Counted from the first letter of the stretch, positions 34,832 through 47,466 are shown. The stretch is 64,000 bases of DNA from Macrophomina tecta (GCA_024180945.1 JAKSGN010000003.1:2046001-2110000); one strand, 5' to 3'. Translations and numbers: made by a program. Notes: generated by a model from the sequence alone, not told the origin.

Positions 34832-35565
34832 CGGAAGCCGGCTTGGGATAGAGACGACATGGTGAACTGAAATGAACATCAATGGACCAGGAGCTCGGAC
34901 GGCTTGAGCGTGGGCTGAAGCTACCTTGCTTGAAAGGCGGATTGGAGTTTGGAAGGGCTGAGTTGGGAGGAATATTCGTTGTGTTTCTTGGGTTCATTAT
35001 CAAATCTTTCGAGCGAGCGCGGGCGTTTGTCGGGGGAGGGATCTGGCTTTCCTTTCTCATTCATGTTCTACTCAACAGGAGTGTCCTCCGCATTTCCTTT
35101 TCTCATCTCTCACTATCACCAATCCGAGCGCAATGCTCCGGTATCGACAAATCAATCAACAGAAGTTGGAGTTCTCATTCAGATGCTTCACATCACTCTC
35201 CACACGCTCTATTGACATCAGAGTGCTAGAGCGCTTGGGCCAACATGACATCACGGGCAAATGTGCAGCACTCGACGGCATTTAACCTCTCGCCACCGAC
35301 AGGATATTGTTAATTCAACCAGTCCTATTCCTGCTGTTGGTCTGAAATTACTGACTGATCCCCGTGGAAGAGTAGCATAGACTACTTACATCCGTGCCCG
35401 TAGGCAATATAAAGAAAAGACCCCCAGACGCCGATTCTTTCCCTGAATGAGCTGAGGCCCACCTGTACTTTTTTGATTCCACTGAATGCTAAAGGGTATT
35501 GCACATCACCGACCATGCTCTTAGGAACTTGAAAATTGGATTGAGAATGGCAGAGCAGTCCAAGC
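34832..35565. other. intergenic between convergent genes
   Basis: About 730 bases between the DUF2015 stop and the SF3b49 stop. Nothing supported. Confidence 0.5.
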
Positions 35566-36779
35566 TCAACGCCTGCCGTATCCTGGCTGCTGGAAACCAG
35601 GAGGCATGACTGGAGGCATGCCTGGAGGAGGACCCTGACCAGGCGGCGGCGCGAATCCAGGAGCGAAGTTTGGCGGAGGGGCGAAGCCCGGAGGCGGGGC
35701 ACCAGCAGGTGGGAACTGGCCAGGAGCAGGCGGCGGAGCCGAGAAGCCCGGGGGCGCGTAACCGGCAGGGCCGCCGTAGCCAGCCTGCGACGGCGGCGGG
35801 CGAGCGGGAAGACCAGCAGGCGGGGGCGGAAGCGGGTTCTGCGGAACTGGAGTGCGCGTCTGCTGGTGCGGAGGGGGCACACTCTGGTAATTGGGAGGCG
35901 GGGGCTGGAAACCAGCGGGAGCAGGAGGCGGCGTCGGGCCAGTGCCGTTAAGCATAGCAGCGGGAGCGCTAGGGGCGGGCATAGACGGCTGCTGAAAGAG
36001 CTGCGGCGGGAGGGGCTGTGTGGTTGGCTGGACACCGTGCTTGCGAGCCTCCGCGGCGAGAGCACGCTCAGCAGCATCGCCGTGACGCTCACCCTTGCCA
36101 TCCTTCTTGTAGGCGTACTGGACGCTGATCTCCTTGTTCATTAGGTACTGGCCGTTCATGTTTGCGATAGCGTCGTCGGAGGACTCGAAAGTAGCGAACG
36201 AAACGAAACCGTAGCCCTTAGAAAGGTTGTTCTCGTCGCGAGCGACCTGTGCAAGACCATGTTAAATTTTGTGCAACGGAGTGTGGAGGCAGAGGACAAA
36301 CCTTTGGAGCAGATACCAAGCTTCCAAACCTCGAGAAACAGTCGAAGAGGACCTTCTCATCCACCATAGGGTCAAGGTTGCCGACGAATAACTCGGCGCC
36401 AACCTCAACAGTCTTCTGCTTATCGGCGCTGGCCTTGTTGACGCGAATCGGCTTGCCGTAGAGACGGATCTGGTTCATGATCTTGGCGGCGTAATCGGCC
36501 TCTTCTTCGCTCTGGAACTCGACGAAGCCATAGCCCTGGTGGGTTTGGGTAACGCGATCCTTGGGCAAATGTACGTTCTGAATGCGGCCAACCTGGAGCA
36601 TGAGTTCCCAGACTAGCCTGTCGGTGACGCGCTCATCGAGGTTGCCGACGTAGACGGTGGCTTCCTTGTCCTGTTCCCTAATTCCGGAGGGGATGATCCT
36701 TAAGCTACACCAATCCTTTTCCTTGCCAAAAGTTGTGGGGATGGAAATGAACTTACCAATGGCGGCCAGGGGCAGACAT
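35566..36779 (-). CDS. hsh49: splicing factor SF3b subunit 4 (SF3b49, Hsh49)
   Basis: U2 snRNP-associated protein that binds pre-mRNA near the branch site as part of SF3b. 366 aa from exons 36779-36757 (23 nt), 36698-36302 and 36246-35566. Two RRMs: RRM1 about residues 24-96 with RNP2 VYVGNL and RNP1 GYGFVEF, and RRM2 about 111-190 with LFVGNL and GYGFVSF. The N-terminus MSAPGRHW is split over the first intron. The C-terminal half is Pro/Gly-rich (repeats of PPP and PGF), as usual for SF3B4. Divergent from tom7. Confidence 0.95.
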
Positions 36780-37114
36780 GGTTGCAACGCGGTCGCCGAT
36801 GTACCAGAATAATGTATGAGGGTTTAAAGTAGTGGCGAATACGACGATTAGATGCAAGTGGGGATTGTAGCTGCCTGCGCAGGAAGGTGATGATGTCGCA
36901 GCTTCGGGAGCTCAGATGCGGCGGCGGGCGGCGACGCGCGCGCGCGGGCCAGGAAATTTAAAGTTTCGCGTTATGCCGAGGTAGTGCCGGCGCGCATCTT
37001 TTCGACCTCATCCGGTCCATGACGACGCTGCGAGAGACAACGCCGCACTGCACCGCACCATCGCCAGCTTCTCGACGTCTTGTTCCCACGCTCCAGATCT
37101 CAACAGCAGTCAAG
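36780..37114. promoter_or_regulatory. shared promoter, hsh49 / tom7
   Basis: 335 bases between divergent starts, including a run of CG alternation near 36920-36950 (GCGACGCGCGCGCGCG). No operator recognised. Confidence 0.55.
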
Positions 37115-37501
37115 ATGCTTACTCTTTCTGAGGAGTCCAAGGTATTACGGCCCAAGCTACACCACACCGTCGCAGTTATTGACCATCTCGTAGGAGCGCA
37201 TCTCCAAGCTCATTGACGTTTCCCGGGTCGCCATTCACTAGTACGCCTGCCATTGGCTATTTCAGAGAGTCGCATTCTGACAGTTTCGCAGCGGATACCT
37301 GCCTTTGATCCTTTACCTTGGTAAATATTAGAAGCGCAAACACCACAAACCTGCTCTAACTAACGTCTCCAAGGCTGGTCGGCAAGCACACCGAAGCCCT
37401 CCGTCATCAGGTTCGATCATCTCCCCGAGACATGGCCTGCCGCGCCAAGAGATAGATATATGCTGGCGATATTCAGCAGCAACACATGCATAAGGAGCTG
37501 A
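37115..37501 (+). CDS. tom7: mitochondrial import receptor subunit Tom7, in four small exons
   Basis: Small single-span subunit of the TOM complex in the mitochondrial outer membrane that tunes assembly of the pore. Exons 37115-37141, 37194-37240, 37292-37320 and 37374-37501. The join gives MLTLSEESKERISKLIDV and then VAIHYGYLPLILYLG, the family core and membrane helix. After GWSASTPKPSVIR, where Tom7 proteins usually end within a few residues (often LLSP plus one or two), this frame continues about 30 residues to the stop at 37499-37501. An extra intron starting GTTCGA at 37411 is possible, and a later acceptor near 37518 would lead into a short LSP-containing tail. The C-terminus is therefore uncertain; the core is not. 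Confidence 0.82.
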
Positions 37502-37905
37502 AGCAGTCCAAGCGAAATATTTGTAGACTGGTGACCATGTTGTCGCCCACTGCCTCAACTCCGGATGTCTGTGTTCAGTCATTCCAATATCGCAGCCCGG
37601 ATCGACATCTTTTGGCGCGGTAGGTGTTTGGTGGAAGAAGCGCATCGGCTAATGTGTCACAGGCTCTTCTCTCCTCTCGCGTAAAAGCGCACATGAAACG
37701 CCGGGCGGAACCCTCTATCTTCTGACGACACTGTACATATAACTTGCGGCGTCAAGGCACTAAATGAAATAAAAGGAAAAACTGGCAAAAATGCGTAGCG
37801 ATGAACGGCTTTTCGCTGCACGGTTTGCTTGAAGTCACCTCGGAGCGTTGAAATACCTCGAGGCGGGTGATTGGGAGATGTATGACTAGGAATTTAGACG
37901 GACGT
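37502..37905. other. intergenic between convergent genes
   Basis: About 400 bases; the end of any extended tom7 would lie here. Nothing else supported. Confidence 0.45.
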
Positions 37906-40546
37906 TCACTCTTCTCTCTCTTTCCAGTCTTGTGGTATCCACATAATTATCATGTTTTCTCGCTTGGATATCTCATCGTCTAGCTTTGCCAAACACTGAT
38001 CCTTGAACGCCCTCCAAGCTGCCGCGGACTCCCTTCCCCCCCTCCTCTTCCATGGTATCTCACCCATATCCGGCCCAAAATAGACTGCCTGCAAGAAACA
38101 AACCAACGCTTACACTTCTGGCAGCAGGATCATGGTCTGCTGTACCTCCTTTACCTTCTCTAAGAACAAAAACTTCTCCACGTCTGACGCAAATTCCACC
38201 TTTGCGCCGGCAATGTACTTCTTGCCTTCGGCTTTGCCTGACTCACTGCCTCTCCTTCCGCCTATGCCCGCCTTGTCTCGGTCAAGTGGGATTTTTAGAC
38301 CCTTGATCTTAACTTCTTTTCCACCTTCATCTTTCACACGAACCGGACACGCGCTCGAATTCAGATAAAACGCGAGGTAGCCTGCCCGGAAGTGTGCGCT
38401 GAAGTGGATCATAGCCAAGACGCCGCCGTTGTCAGGATCCGCCCAAAGCCTGAGGTTCTCCATACCGCACATTTGCTCCTGATAAGCCAGGACGCCGGAC
38501 AGGCCTTCGTGGACTCTGAGAGTCTTCTCCGTCTTGAATACGCCTACCAGTGTTCGCCCCATGAGCTCGTTTTGGAAAAGAGTGGCGCCTATGTCGAAGC
38601 CATCCCGTCAGAATCACGTTCACTTGAGATTTTTGAAGGGGACTCACTTTTGACGTCTTCGAAAACGTAATTACACCAGGAGGTCTTCTCAACTTTGATG
38701 GGCTTTGATCCGTACACCTTGTCATGGAATTTCAGCTCGGTAACGAGAGGCAGTGAGATCTTCTCCGGAACGAAGTACGACGCGTGAGGAATGACTTCAA
38801 CTCCATCGGCAACTACGAATGCAACCTTTAGCCATAGCTCTGTATCAAGATACCTTGTGGGGAAATACTTACGTTTTTGTTGCATACGCACCAACCCATC
38901 ATCGCTCAAAGACCATATGCTGGTCACCAACCGGATCGAACCACCAGGCCTGAGGTCCCGTTTCCTGACAACCAGAATCCGACATGCTCCCATGGCATCA
39001 CCCATTTCCACGTCCAGCGGAAAATTTTCATCTTTCGGAGGTTGCAAATACTCCACCTGTTTCCCGTGCCTGCTCAGTTGTGAGCTACTTCACTCATCAC
39101 CTTGTCGGCCAACCACGGGAAGACTTACAATTCACACAAGATGGCCGAATCCTTGAAGGCCTCCTTCTCGAATGTGTCCAGCTGGCTTTTGGCTGCCACT
39201 AGCCGCTCCAGCGGGATCTTTTCCGTATCCATCGTCGCCACTGATCCTAGGGACAGCTTCCTGAGCCCAACTTCCGAGTCTGGATCGGGTGGGATCGCCG
39301 GCGAGGGGAGCATGGGCGATGAGAAGGACAACCGCGAGTCCGTACGTTGCTGTTGCTGGCGCGGCGGCGACCGTGGCGACACCGGCTGCTGGTCCTCGAC
39401 CTCGATCTCATCCCGTACCGTCGGCAGATCCGCGCCCTCGTCCTTGCGCCAGGTGCGATTCGTCGACGGCCGCCTCGTCGATCCCGGGGAACTCGGTAGA
39501 GCGGGCGTGCGCGCGGCCGTGGAGAAGGCGCCACTGGAGCGCCTGTCCGACGCCTCGGACAGCGAGGGCGTGGTGCTGATATCGGACTCGCGCCGCGAGT
39601 ACCGGCGGCGCGGGTAGCTGAAGCGCTCGACGGCGTCGAGCGGCGTGATCTCGGGCGAGCGCTGCGGGGTCACGTTGCGTGAGTGGTAGCCGATGCGCAG
39701 CGACTCGGGCATGGGCTCGAGCAGCGGGCTGTCCCACAGTGGCAGGTCGTAGGCGCGGCTATCGCGTGGGTTTAGGCGCGGGCTGGCGCCGGCTATGGCC
39801 ATGACGATGGCATGAACGTCCTGGATCTTGTCGCTGAGGTCGCCGGTCACGGCGCTGTGGATCTCATCGACCTTCTCGGCCATTGGATGTACAGTCTCTT
39901 CAAGACGGGCAAGTGATTTGCTAAAGGTGTCTGTGAGTATGTTTGGACAAGCGAAATACTAGGGGAAAAGGTGTGATTCAACAAAGAGACAGGAATAAGT
40001 TTATACGCACCTCTGAAGCGCTTTCATTGTCAAAGAAATGGTCGACGTATGCATGTGCAGCATATTCCTCAGTGCCTGGATATTCCCGCCCTCGGTCGTC
40101 CACAGCATCTTTTTGTACGACGATAGCACCAGATCGCTCCAGCTCCGCTCAATGCTAAACCCGCCGCTCGTCCTGTGCTTCCTGATGACCTGGTACTGCT
40201 CGAGCAGGCTCTCCAAATCCTTCAGCGTCGTTTGGCACGACGTCAGGATTACTTCCACCCCATTGCGCGTCTCGGCGCTCGCGCGTGCGAGGATGCTGCC
40301 GCTCCCGCTGCCATTGCTTGCGTCGCTGTCACCGCCGCCGCCCTCATTGCCGCTATCCGAGCTCGCGTTGTCGGTGAAGAGCGTCTCAGCGAGCAGCTTG
40401 AGCGCCTTGGCCAGCCCGTTCACCTCGGCCTCGACCTCAACAAACTCGGCGGGCGCGCCTTTGCGGCCCGCAGTGAAGGCCCGGCCGATCTTCCAGGCAA
40501 GCTGCGAGAGCATTAAGACATCGCCAATGTTTAATATGCCCGCCAT
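37906..40546 (-). CDS. large unknown protein, STAND-like N-terminal region, about 790 aa
   Basis: No firm family. Exons, from the start: 40546-40011, 39920-39129, 39069-38648, 38588-38146 and 38088-37906 (791 aa). The first 170 residues (start MAGILNIGDVLMLSQLAWKIG) resemble the helical N-terminal domains found on fungal STAND/NACHT proteins, with helices LAKALKLLAETL and TLKDLESLLEQYQ. No NTPase domain follows; instead there is a long Ser/Pro/Arg-rich stretch and a C-terminal beta-rich region (from about GACRILVVRKR to FRAGYLAFYL) of about 250 residues. The last join is uncertain: the frame reaches a stop at 38110, and a 57-nt intron (38089-38145) is my preferred way to the well-coded tail ending at 37906. 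A 742-aa product without it is the alternative. Confidence 0.7.
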
Positions 40547-43400
40547 TTTTTTTTTTCTCTCTCTCTCTATCTCTCTTCTTTCCCCGCGCGAGCCGGAGCT
40601 GCGCTGGAATCCGCAGAAATGCCTCTCGTCTGTCTCGTCTAGATTGGGAAACGCAATAAGTATGATACGCCTGAGCAGGCGGGTTAGGGCTGGGGCGTGA
40701 GAGAGAAGCGCCGAGGTGGTGGGTTCGTTCGGGACTCGTGCGGCGGCTAGCCTAAGGGTTGCCGAACCTGGTCAGTCACCGCGTTGTTCGCGAGCTACTT
40801 TGCGATATGCTTGTTTGCGGAAGCATATATATGGCAATTGGGTATGTTCGTGCATGAGAGAGATTGAGTGTTTGTATGTGGGTGTAGCTCAAGCTCAAGC
40901 TCCCGGGAACTTGCGCATCTACGTACCTTGTTGGCTTTTGCGCGCGCGGTGGGGGGAAACGAGAACCCGCAGGGCGACAGAGAGAGCGAGGCTAGTTCGG
41001 CGACGATCCGGAATGTCGATCAGTACGGGGTACGGCCTAGGCGCTCTCACGATGTCGGTTCTTCTCTTCAAAAAGAAGAAGGGAGTAGTGGGCCGCAGGG
41101 TCTAGACGGATTTAATGCTCCTGCTAAGAGGACAAGAGAACAGAAAAAGGAAACAAGTGAAGGTAGAGGGAGAGAACTGGGCGAGATGACAAGGAACAAG
41201 CTTCAGCTATGAAGGGTGCAGGAAATGGGGAAAGACTGCAAAGCATACGCGCCCCTGGTCAAGTCCTTCCTTCTTTTTCGCCTCCAGAGATGGCGCAGCA
41301 GAACAAGCACTCAGCGGCCCCCAAGCATTGGCACACCGGGTATCGGCGCACAGAAGTGGAGGAGGCTGGAGCGGTGCAAGGCACCAGGTTGCGCATTCGA
41401 AGCGCGAAGGAACGAGGGCGTCGAAAGTAGGGAAAAAGCAGCAGCAAGCAACTCGTCCCGCGCGCCATGCTTGCAGGCATCAGTCCAGCCTTTCCGCCCG
41501 CAGCCGGAAAATGAACGAGATGGGAAAAAGATGGCGTTTTCAATTAGCCTTGGCGGGCGTGACGACAGAGCGGCGGGCGCGTCTACTGGCCGGGCGATGT
41601 GCGTGCGTTGACTACTTGTGACGAGGGAGAGGCGGAGAGAAAGTGGGCTCTTGCTCCCCAGTCAAGCTCGCCGACCTGTCAGCGTGCTTGTGATATTGCT
41701 GCAGGGCGGCAAGCTATCGCGGGAGCGTTTCGTCCCTCTTCTTCACCACTCCGGAGGGTGTCACGGGTCGTCCATTCCACCTGTCCCTCGAATCTGCTGC
41801 TAATAATGACTTAAATTTACCCCCCGCATGATGAGCTGCCCCTCCTTCGCTTCGCCAGGCTGCAAAGGCAAAGTCCATTAGCGGGGCGGCGATTGCCTGG
41901 GCCGTCGCGCGGAGCAAGCTGCGTGGGAGTCGGGCCCCGAAGTAAATTGGGAGACGGGTGGTCGTCCAGGGCGCGGGGTCCAAGAGATCAAGCACGTGGG
42001 TCCAACGGCGCACCGTTAATGGATCAATCCTAGCCGCAAATCATTCATTTTCCGCCTCAGGACCCACCCTGGCGGGATCGGAGAACGACCCTCAGGGTCT
42101 TGGAAACGAAGAGGGCATCGAGCACCTGTGGCGTGTCCTCTGCTGGGGCTGCAGATTGGATGTGCTGCAAATGCTGATCCCTGCCGATGGACGTATCTCG
42201 TGCATTCATCCACTGCCCGGTTCATCGCCTCTTGAGAGCGTGATGTGCTGGAAAGGAATGTGTACAACCGTGATCGGCAGTGACAGCAGTAGGGCAGGGT
42301 AGCGAGATGTCGGCTTTCAGCCTGAGATTAGCTGCCGTTGCCTGCCGTTGCGCTTCCCACCGGCTCCTTTGCCGGTCAACTACGGTATCTGGGACCCGGT
42401 GAAAGCGTCGTGGCGTGCTGACCGAGAAGTATGGATCGCAGCTGAGTGTACCTGTCCGATGGGCCGTTGAAGCAGTTGGTCTGTACGTCAGCATATCATG
42501 AAGGTAATCTGATTTGCAATGCAACTATTGCTTCAAATTCCTATGGGGATGTGCCTTTCTCTTCCTCCTCCTCAGCGTTTCCCTTGATTGAGCAGCTGTC
42601 CGAGCCAATATACTTCAAGATTGAAGTTCCAATAAGCTTTTACCCATGTCCCTTCTCGCCGACTTTCCCTGTCCACCTTACGCTCACCGAGACCGCTATT
42701 CAGTCAACAACCTTGGCGACGGCGCCTCTAGTACAGTTGCAACGACTGCGTATTTCTTGGCTTCAGCCGCGTAATTAGTGTGCCAGCCTGCTCGCCTTCC
42801 CGTTGCCTGGATTCCTCTGCTGTGTACCACGCCATGTACACGCACGCGGTTCCATCTTGCCGTTCCCAATATAGATGTTGCAGCCTTGTGCTAATGCATG
42901 GAATGGCGATCATGTCTACAAAGATATCTGGTATTATGCAGCCAAGCGTTACCCTCGCCAGAAGCCGGGCAGTGAGCCATTCAAGCTCACTTCTTACCCC
43001 ATAAAAAGGCACTCCGGTTGAAAATATCTCAGTTTTAGCAAGTTACCTAATATGAATTGATTTTCTATTTCATTGGGACCTCGTGAGCAAAGGCGACCTC
43101 CAAGGGTATAATAGTGCTGAAAGCAAAGAATTCACCACAAAACCGATAGACGCTCGTGTCATTCGAAGGGGAAAACAAAAAGGCTTCTCTCTGCTTTCAA
43201 GCTTTTGTTGACTTAGTGCGTTCGTGCGCAAGAAGAAACCGAGCCCCGAAGACCCAGATATGAGTAACGAATACGGTCCGAGTGCAAAGGCCGGTGCAAG
43301 TCGCTTGAGAGAAAGGAGAGCAAAGGGAAAAGTTGTACGACCCAGTATTGTCGAAGGATATGAAGTTCCAGAACTCGAGTGCAAGGGCGTGCGCTTTCGT
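40547..43400. other. 2.85-kb gap, no supported gene
   Basis: The largest gap in the window. Directly at 40546-40578 a T11 run and (CT)n lie against the start codon of the minus-strand gene, so its mRNA leader would read (GA)n-A11-ATG. Beyond that there are only weak open frames around 41200-41620 and no RNA gene that I can see. Confidence 0.5.
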
Positions 43401-46400
43401 TCAAGTGCCACGGAAGAGGAACTGCATATCCTCAGGTGTGAGTTTCTCGATAGCGACCTAATGAACTGGTTAGCTTGAGTGTCGCCGAATAGCTCACAAT
43501 CAGTGATGCTCACCGTATCATTGTTGACTGTTCCGTTGATCATGGCCGCCTTCTTTTCTTGCAGCATAACAATACGGGATTCGACCGAGTCTTCGATGAC
43601 AAGACGGGTGATGACGCAAGGTCGTTTCTGGCCGATGCGGTGGCAACGGTCAGCGCTCTGCCATTCCGCTGCTGGGTTCCACCAGGGATCAACAATAAAG
43701 ACACGGGATGCTTCTGTCAAGTTCAAAGCAACACCGCCAGCCTTCAAGGACACCAAGAAAACCTCGACCTCAGCATTCTTCATGAAGTACTCGATAGACC
43801 TCTGGCGTTGAACTGGGCTCATGCTTCCGTCAAGCATTACGGTGTTGAAGCCAGCACGGCGGAGACGCCACTCAATGAGCTGGAGCATTGAGGTGAACTG
43901 CGAAAACACTATAGACTTCAGAGTTTGCTTCTTGCTGCGAAGCTTGTAGAGGTCGTAAATGAGCATTTCAATCTTAGTCGAAGAGGTCCACTCCTCCATC
44001 TTGATGCGGTTGATGATTGAGTTCTTCTTGACGAGATCCTCATCCTGCTCGATGTCTGGTTGCTCCCAATCGATGGTAAGACCAATATGGCAACGAGGAC
44101 AATCAGCATCGGCGCCGGAGGCCTCACAGGTTGAAACGTAGCTTTTAACGCAAGCCCGGCAAAACTCGTGATGACAACGGGATCGAATGGCTTCTTCAGC
44201 AGGTTCATCGCAGATATTGCAAACTAGGACGTTCTGGCCTCCTTCGTTGTTCTTCTTGAGAATAAGGTCAGGATGATCAGCAACTTGTCGCATTTGCATA
44301 ATGAGACCGAAGATGTTGGCGTAATTGTTGAGCATCACACCACGTGAAACATACGTGTCGAACTGACGGTGGGTGTTAGTCATAATGCTGGAAGAGAAGT
44401 CGCGCTCAACCTCGCCGAAGAACTCGTTGTGAATCTTGATTTCTTTGGGAGGAAGTTCCATGGAACTGGTGTAATCTCGTTTCATGCGTCTCAACATGAT
44501 GCGAGCTGTAATCATGTGAAGTTTGGCAAGGGCCTCCTTGCGCAAGCGCGGGTTGTCGCCGGTGATGGGATTGAGGAGCTCTTGATTGAAGACTGACAAG
44601 TGCTGGGGACCGGCATGGCGGCATACCGAGCACTTGAAATCCTTATCCAGAGACCAGTGCAACTCAGCGCAGCTACACTGCTTGCAGAAGTAGTCCGCGA
44701 AGGGGCGGACCTCCAGGAATCTGAGCAAGGAGAAGAACTCGCCGATGCGGTTCTGTACAGGAGTCCCGGATAAGCACCATTTGTACTTGCCTTTAAGAGC
44801 AAAGCAAGCTTTGGCAACTCCAGTAGTCCGCTGCTTAATGCTGTGTGCTTCATCTAAGATCAAGCGGTGGTACTCAATGGCGTGAATCGGGGATGCTTCC
44901 TTGATGATCTCGTCTTGACGGCTCCAGCCCTTGGTCTCCTTGCGATGGAGAGACTCAAGACTGTTGTACGAGATCATGATGACATCGTAGCGCTTCAGCT
45001 CCTTAACGGTGAGTTTCTTGGACTTAGCATTCGAACCGTGGTATACCAAGACCTTCAGTTTACCGTCAGTATAGTCGTTGATTTCGTTCGACCACTGCAT
45101 CAAGGCCACAGGTGGCACGAGAACCAGCGTAGGAGCCTTGGCTGGATAGTCCGACATGATGAGAGAGACAGCTTGAATGGTTTTACCCATGCCCATCTCA
45201 TCACCGAGAAGGCCACCTTTGTAAGGAGTCTTTTCTTGCTTGATCATCCAGTCGAGGCCTTCAAGCTGGAACGACTTTAGTTTGCGGCTGATAGAGGGAG
45301 GCTGTGGGGCAGGGGTAGGCTTGATGATAGGAACGTTTGCCAGGTCCTTCCACATCGTCAGGAGCTCGGGGTGCGAGCGCTCGAACTTGCTTCGATGGCG
45401 CTTCTTCCTACGTAGGACCGGATCGTCGATCATAGCCAACTCCGCAGCGAGGTCTTCTTTTTCCTGTTGTGTTAATTGGGTCGATGTATACTTGGTGTCC
45501 TTGTTCTTCCTTGTGAGAGAAGGACGCGCAGTGGAGCGGCGCTGATTGATAAGTGGAATGTCCTCGGATTTCGCGTCATCATCATCATCATCGTCGTCGT
45601 CGTCGTCGTGGTCGTCGTCGTCGTCGTCGTCATCGTCCAAAGATTCCGATTCGACGAACTCGTCCTCGGAATCATCGCTCGACAGGCTGGCAGCGTCGCT
45701 CTCAGAGTCAAAAACAGCGAGCTTGCCGCTTGAGCGAGCCGCACGTGTGCGAGCGGGCAGAGTGGTGGCTTTGCGAGGTTGGGCTTTGCCCTTACCCTTC
45801 GAAGTGGGCGCTAGAGGCAAGAAGTCCTCCGCAGAGAGATCTGATGGCGCAGAGGACAGAATGTCGTCGTCGCTGTCCTTTACAGATGGCTTGAACGGGT
45901 TCCAAGCTTCATCATGGTCCTCGTCATCCTCGTTATTATTGATCTCCAGCCGTGGCTTCTTGACGCTTCCGCCGCCGTATTCCTCTTCCTGCAAGGCGCG
46001 AGCTAATTCTTCATCCTTGGATGTGTCACCGTTCAGTTTGCTTGCCTGCAAAAGCCTGGTGCTCCTTGTACGCTTGGCACCAGTAGACGGAGCAGGCGTA
46101 TTCGAGTAGCTCGTCGCAGGGGTTTCGATGTCGGCGGAGTTATCGCGGCTTGTCGAGTCAAGAGAGGACTCAGTGGGAGCGATTTTCTTCGCCGACGAGT
46201 GCGTTGACCGAGCTGCAGACATGATTGCAACCTCCTTCAAGGTGCCTTTGGCCGAGACATGAATGGTATCGGGATCGTCGTCCTCGAGATCGGAAGCATT
46301 CTGCACGACTGTGCGAGCCTTCGAAGATCGGGTCCGACCTCGTGGCGGTGTAGAGGTCTTAGTGGGAGGTGAAGCTGCTGCAGCAGCGTTGCGAAAGAGT

Positions 46401-46492
46401 TAGCAGGCAAGCGGACAGGCGCGACGCGGCTGCAGGTGTCATCCGCACTTACCGGATCGCTTGGCCGCAGCCCGAGGCCTGCCTCTTGCCAT
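43401..46492 (-). CDS. rad16: DNA repair translocase/E3 ligase Rad16
   Basis: Snf2-family protein that with Rad7 (GGR) handles lesions in silent DNA in global-genome nucleotide excision repair. 986 aa from exons 46492-46453, about 46377-43514 and 43457-43401. The first 300 residues are acidic and disordered, with an Asp run coded by (TCA/TCG)n. Then the ATPase: Walker A GDEMGMGKT (about residue 406) and the DEAH box LDEAHSIK; a RING inserted between the helicase lobes (CNICDEPAEEAI, SRCHHEFCRAC, CPRCHIGL, about 730-775); then the second lobe with FSQFTSMLQLIEWRL and motif VI SADRCHRIGQKR (about 922). The last intron (43458-43513) supplies the family C-terminus KLTPEDMQFLFRGT; ignoring it gives a false tail. 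The exact acceptor of the first intron (46377 or 46374) is unclear. Confidence 0.96.
45575..45638. repeat. (TCA/TCG)n trinucleotide tract coding poly-Asp in rad16
   Basis: Five TCA then more than ten TCG units with a GTC interruption, read on the minus strand as Asp codons (one His). Lies in the disordered acidic N-terminal region. Confidence 0.9.
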
Positions 46493-47466
46493 GGTCGGTG
46501 TAAACTTGACAATAACGGGACTGACTTGTAGAAAAATTGAGTTAGGTGCTCAGAAGATAAAAGAGGTAAGAAGTGGCAATTGCAAGGGAAACGAGCACGG
46601 CAGAAGGTGGAGCAGATTGTCGTACAACTTAGTGGCTCTTAGCTGTTCCTGCGTTTTTGCCACAGGGGAAAGGTGAACGGCAATGGTCCCGTTGCGCGAT
46701 CCGCGGGCCCCGCAATCAAAAGCAGACTCAAAGAGTAAGCCAGAGCTTCACTGCGGCTCGTCGAAAGCTGGGTTCTTTGCGCGATCAGTGGACACAAATC
46801 GACGTCCGCTGCATCGACTGGCCGCATGTCCCTCGGTGGTGGAGTTGCCGCCGCTTATCGTCCGCGGCTCGCAGGAATTGAACGCGTCGACACACGGCGG
46901 CACGTGTTTTGGTGTCAGCGCCAGAGTTTAATTGATTGCACGGCCACCCGAAGATCGTAGCCGAGCGATTCCGTGCCGTGTCTTTGTCTTGGAATCTCGC
47001 TGTCACCCGGGCTTGATTTGTTAACGAAGGCTGACAGTAATGCTTCAGTTGCTAACCCAGCGCGCGTGTTAAAGAAATCACATTAATTTGCAAATACACA
47101 AAACAAGCCATCCCGCCCACGCCGCGACTCGTGCGAAGCATCCGCTGTTCCGCTGTAGTGCAACGCGACCAAGAACTTTTGACAGCTCCGGAGTGGCACA
47201 TCGATTGAACAGCGCCTAAACTCACGCTGGCATAGGATTTCGCTATACTTTCGGTGCTCCTCCGTATTAAATCGATACACTGGGCTTTCCCACGAAAATA
47301 GACTATGTCTGCGTCAATGCAAAACCGTGCTAAGGTCAGTCCCCGGGTGAGCACTGAATAATACACTCTCTATACGGCAGGTAGTCCTAGAGCAGGCTGT
47401 GCATGGACCGGGTTGATATTTTTTCCTTCCTAATACAGTAAATTACAATGCGACGGTATCGCTCAC
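46493..47466. other. intergenic upstream of rad16
   Basis: About 970 bases between two minus-strand genes, with the rad16 promoter at the low end. No gene supported. Confidence 0.5.

Noticed and set aside
38840..38872. 33-nt GT-AG segment in exon 3 of the 37906-40546 gene
   Set aside because: It is in frame and has good donor and acceptor sequences but is shorter than known fungal introns; the read-through translation (YFPTRYLDTELWLK) looks like normal protein.
45546..46109. Ser-rich 187-codon plus-strand frame
   Set aside because: Antisense of the poly-Asp tract in rad16.
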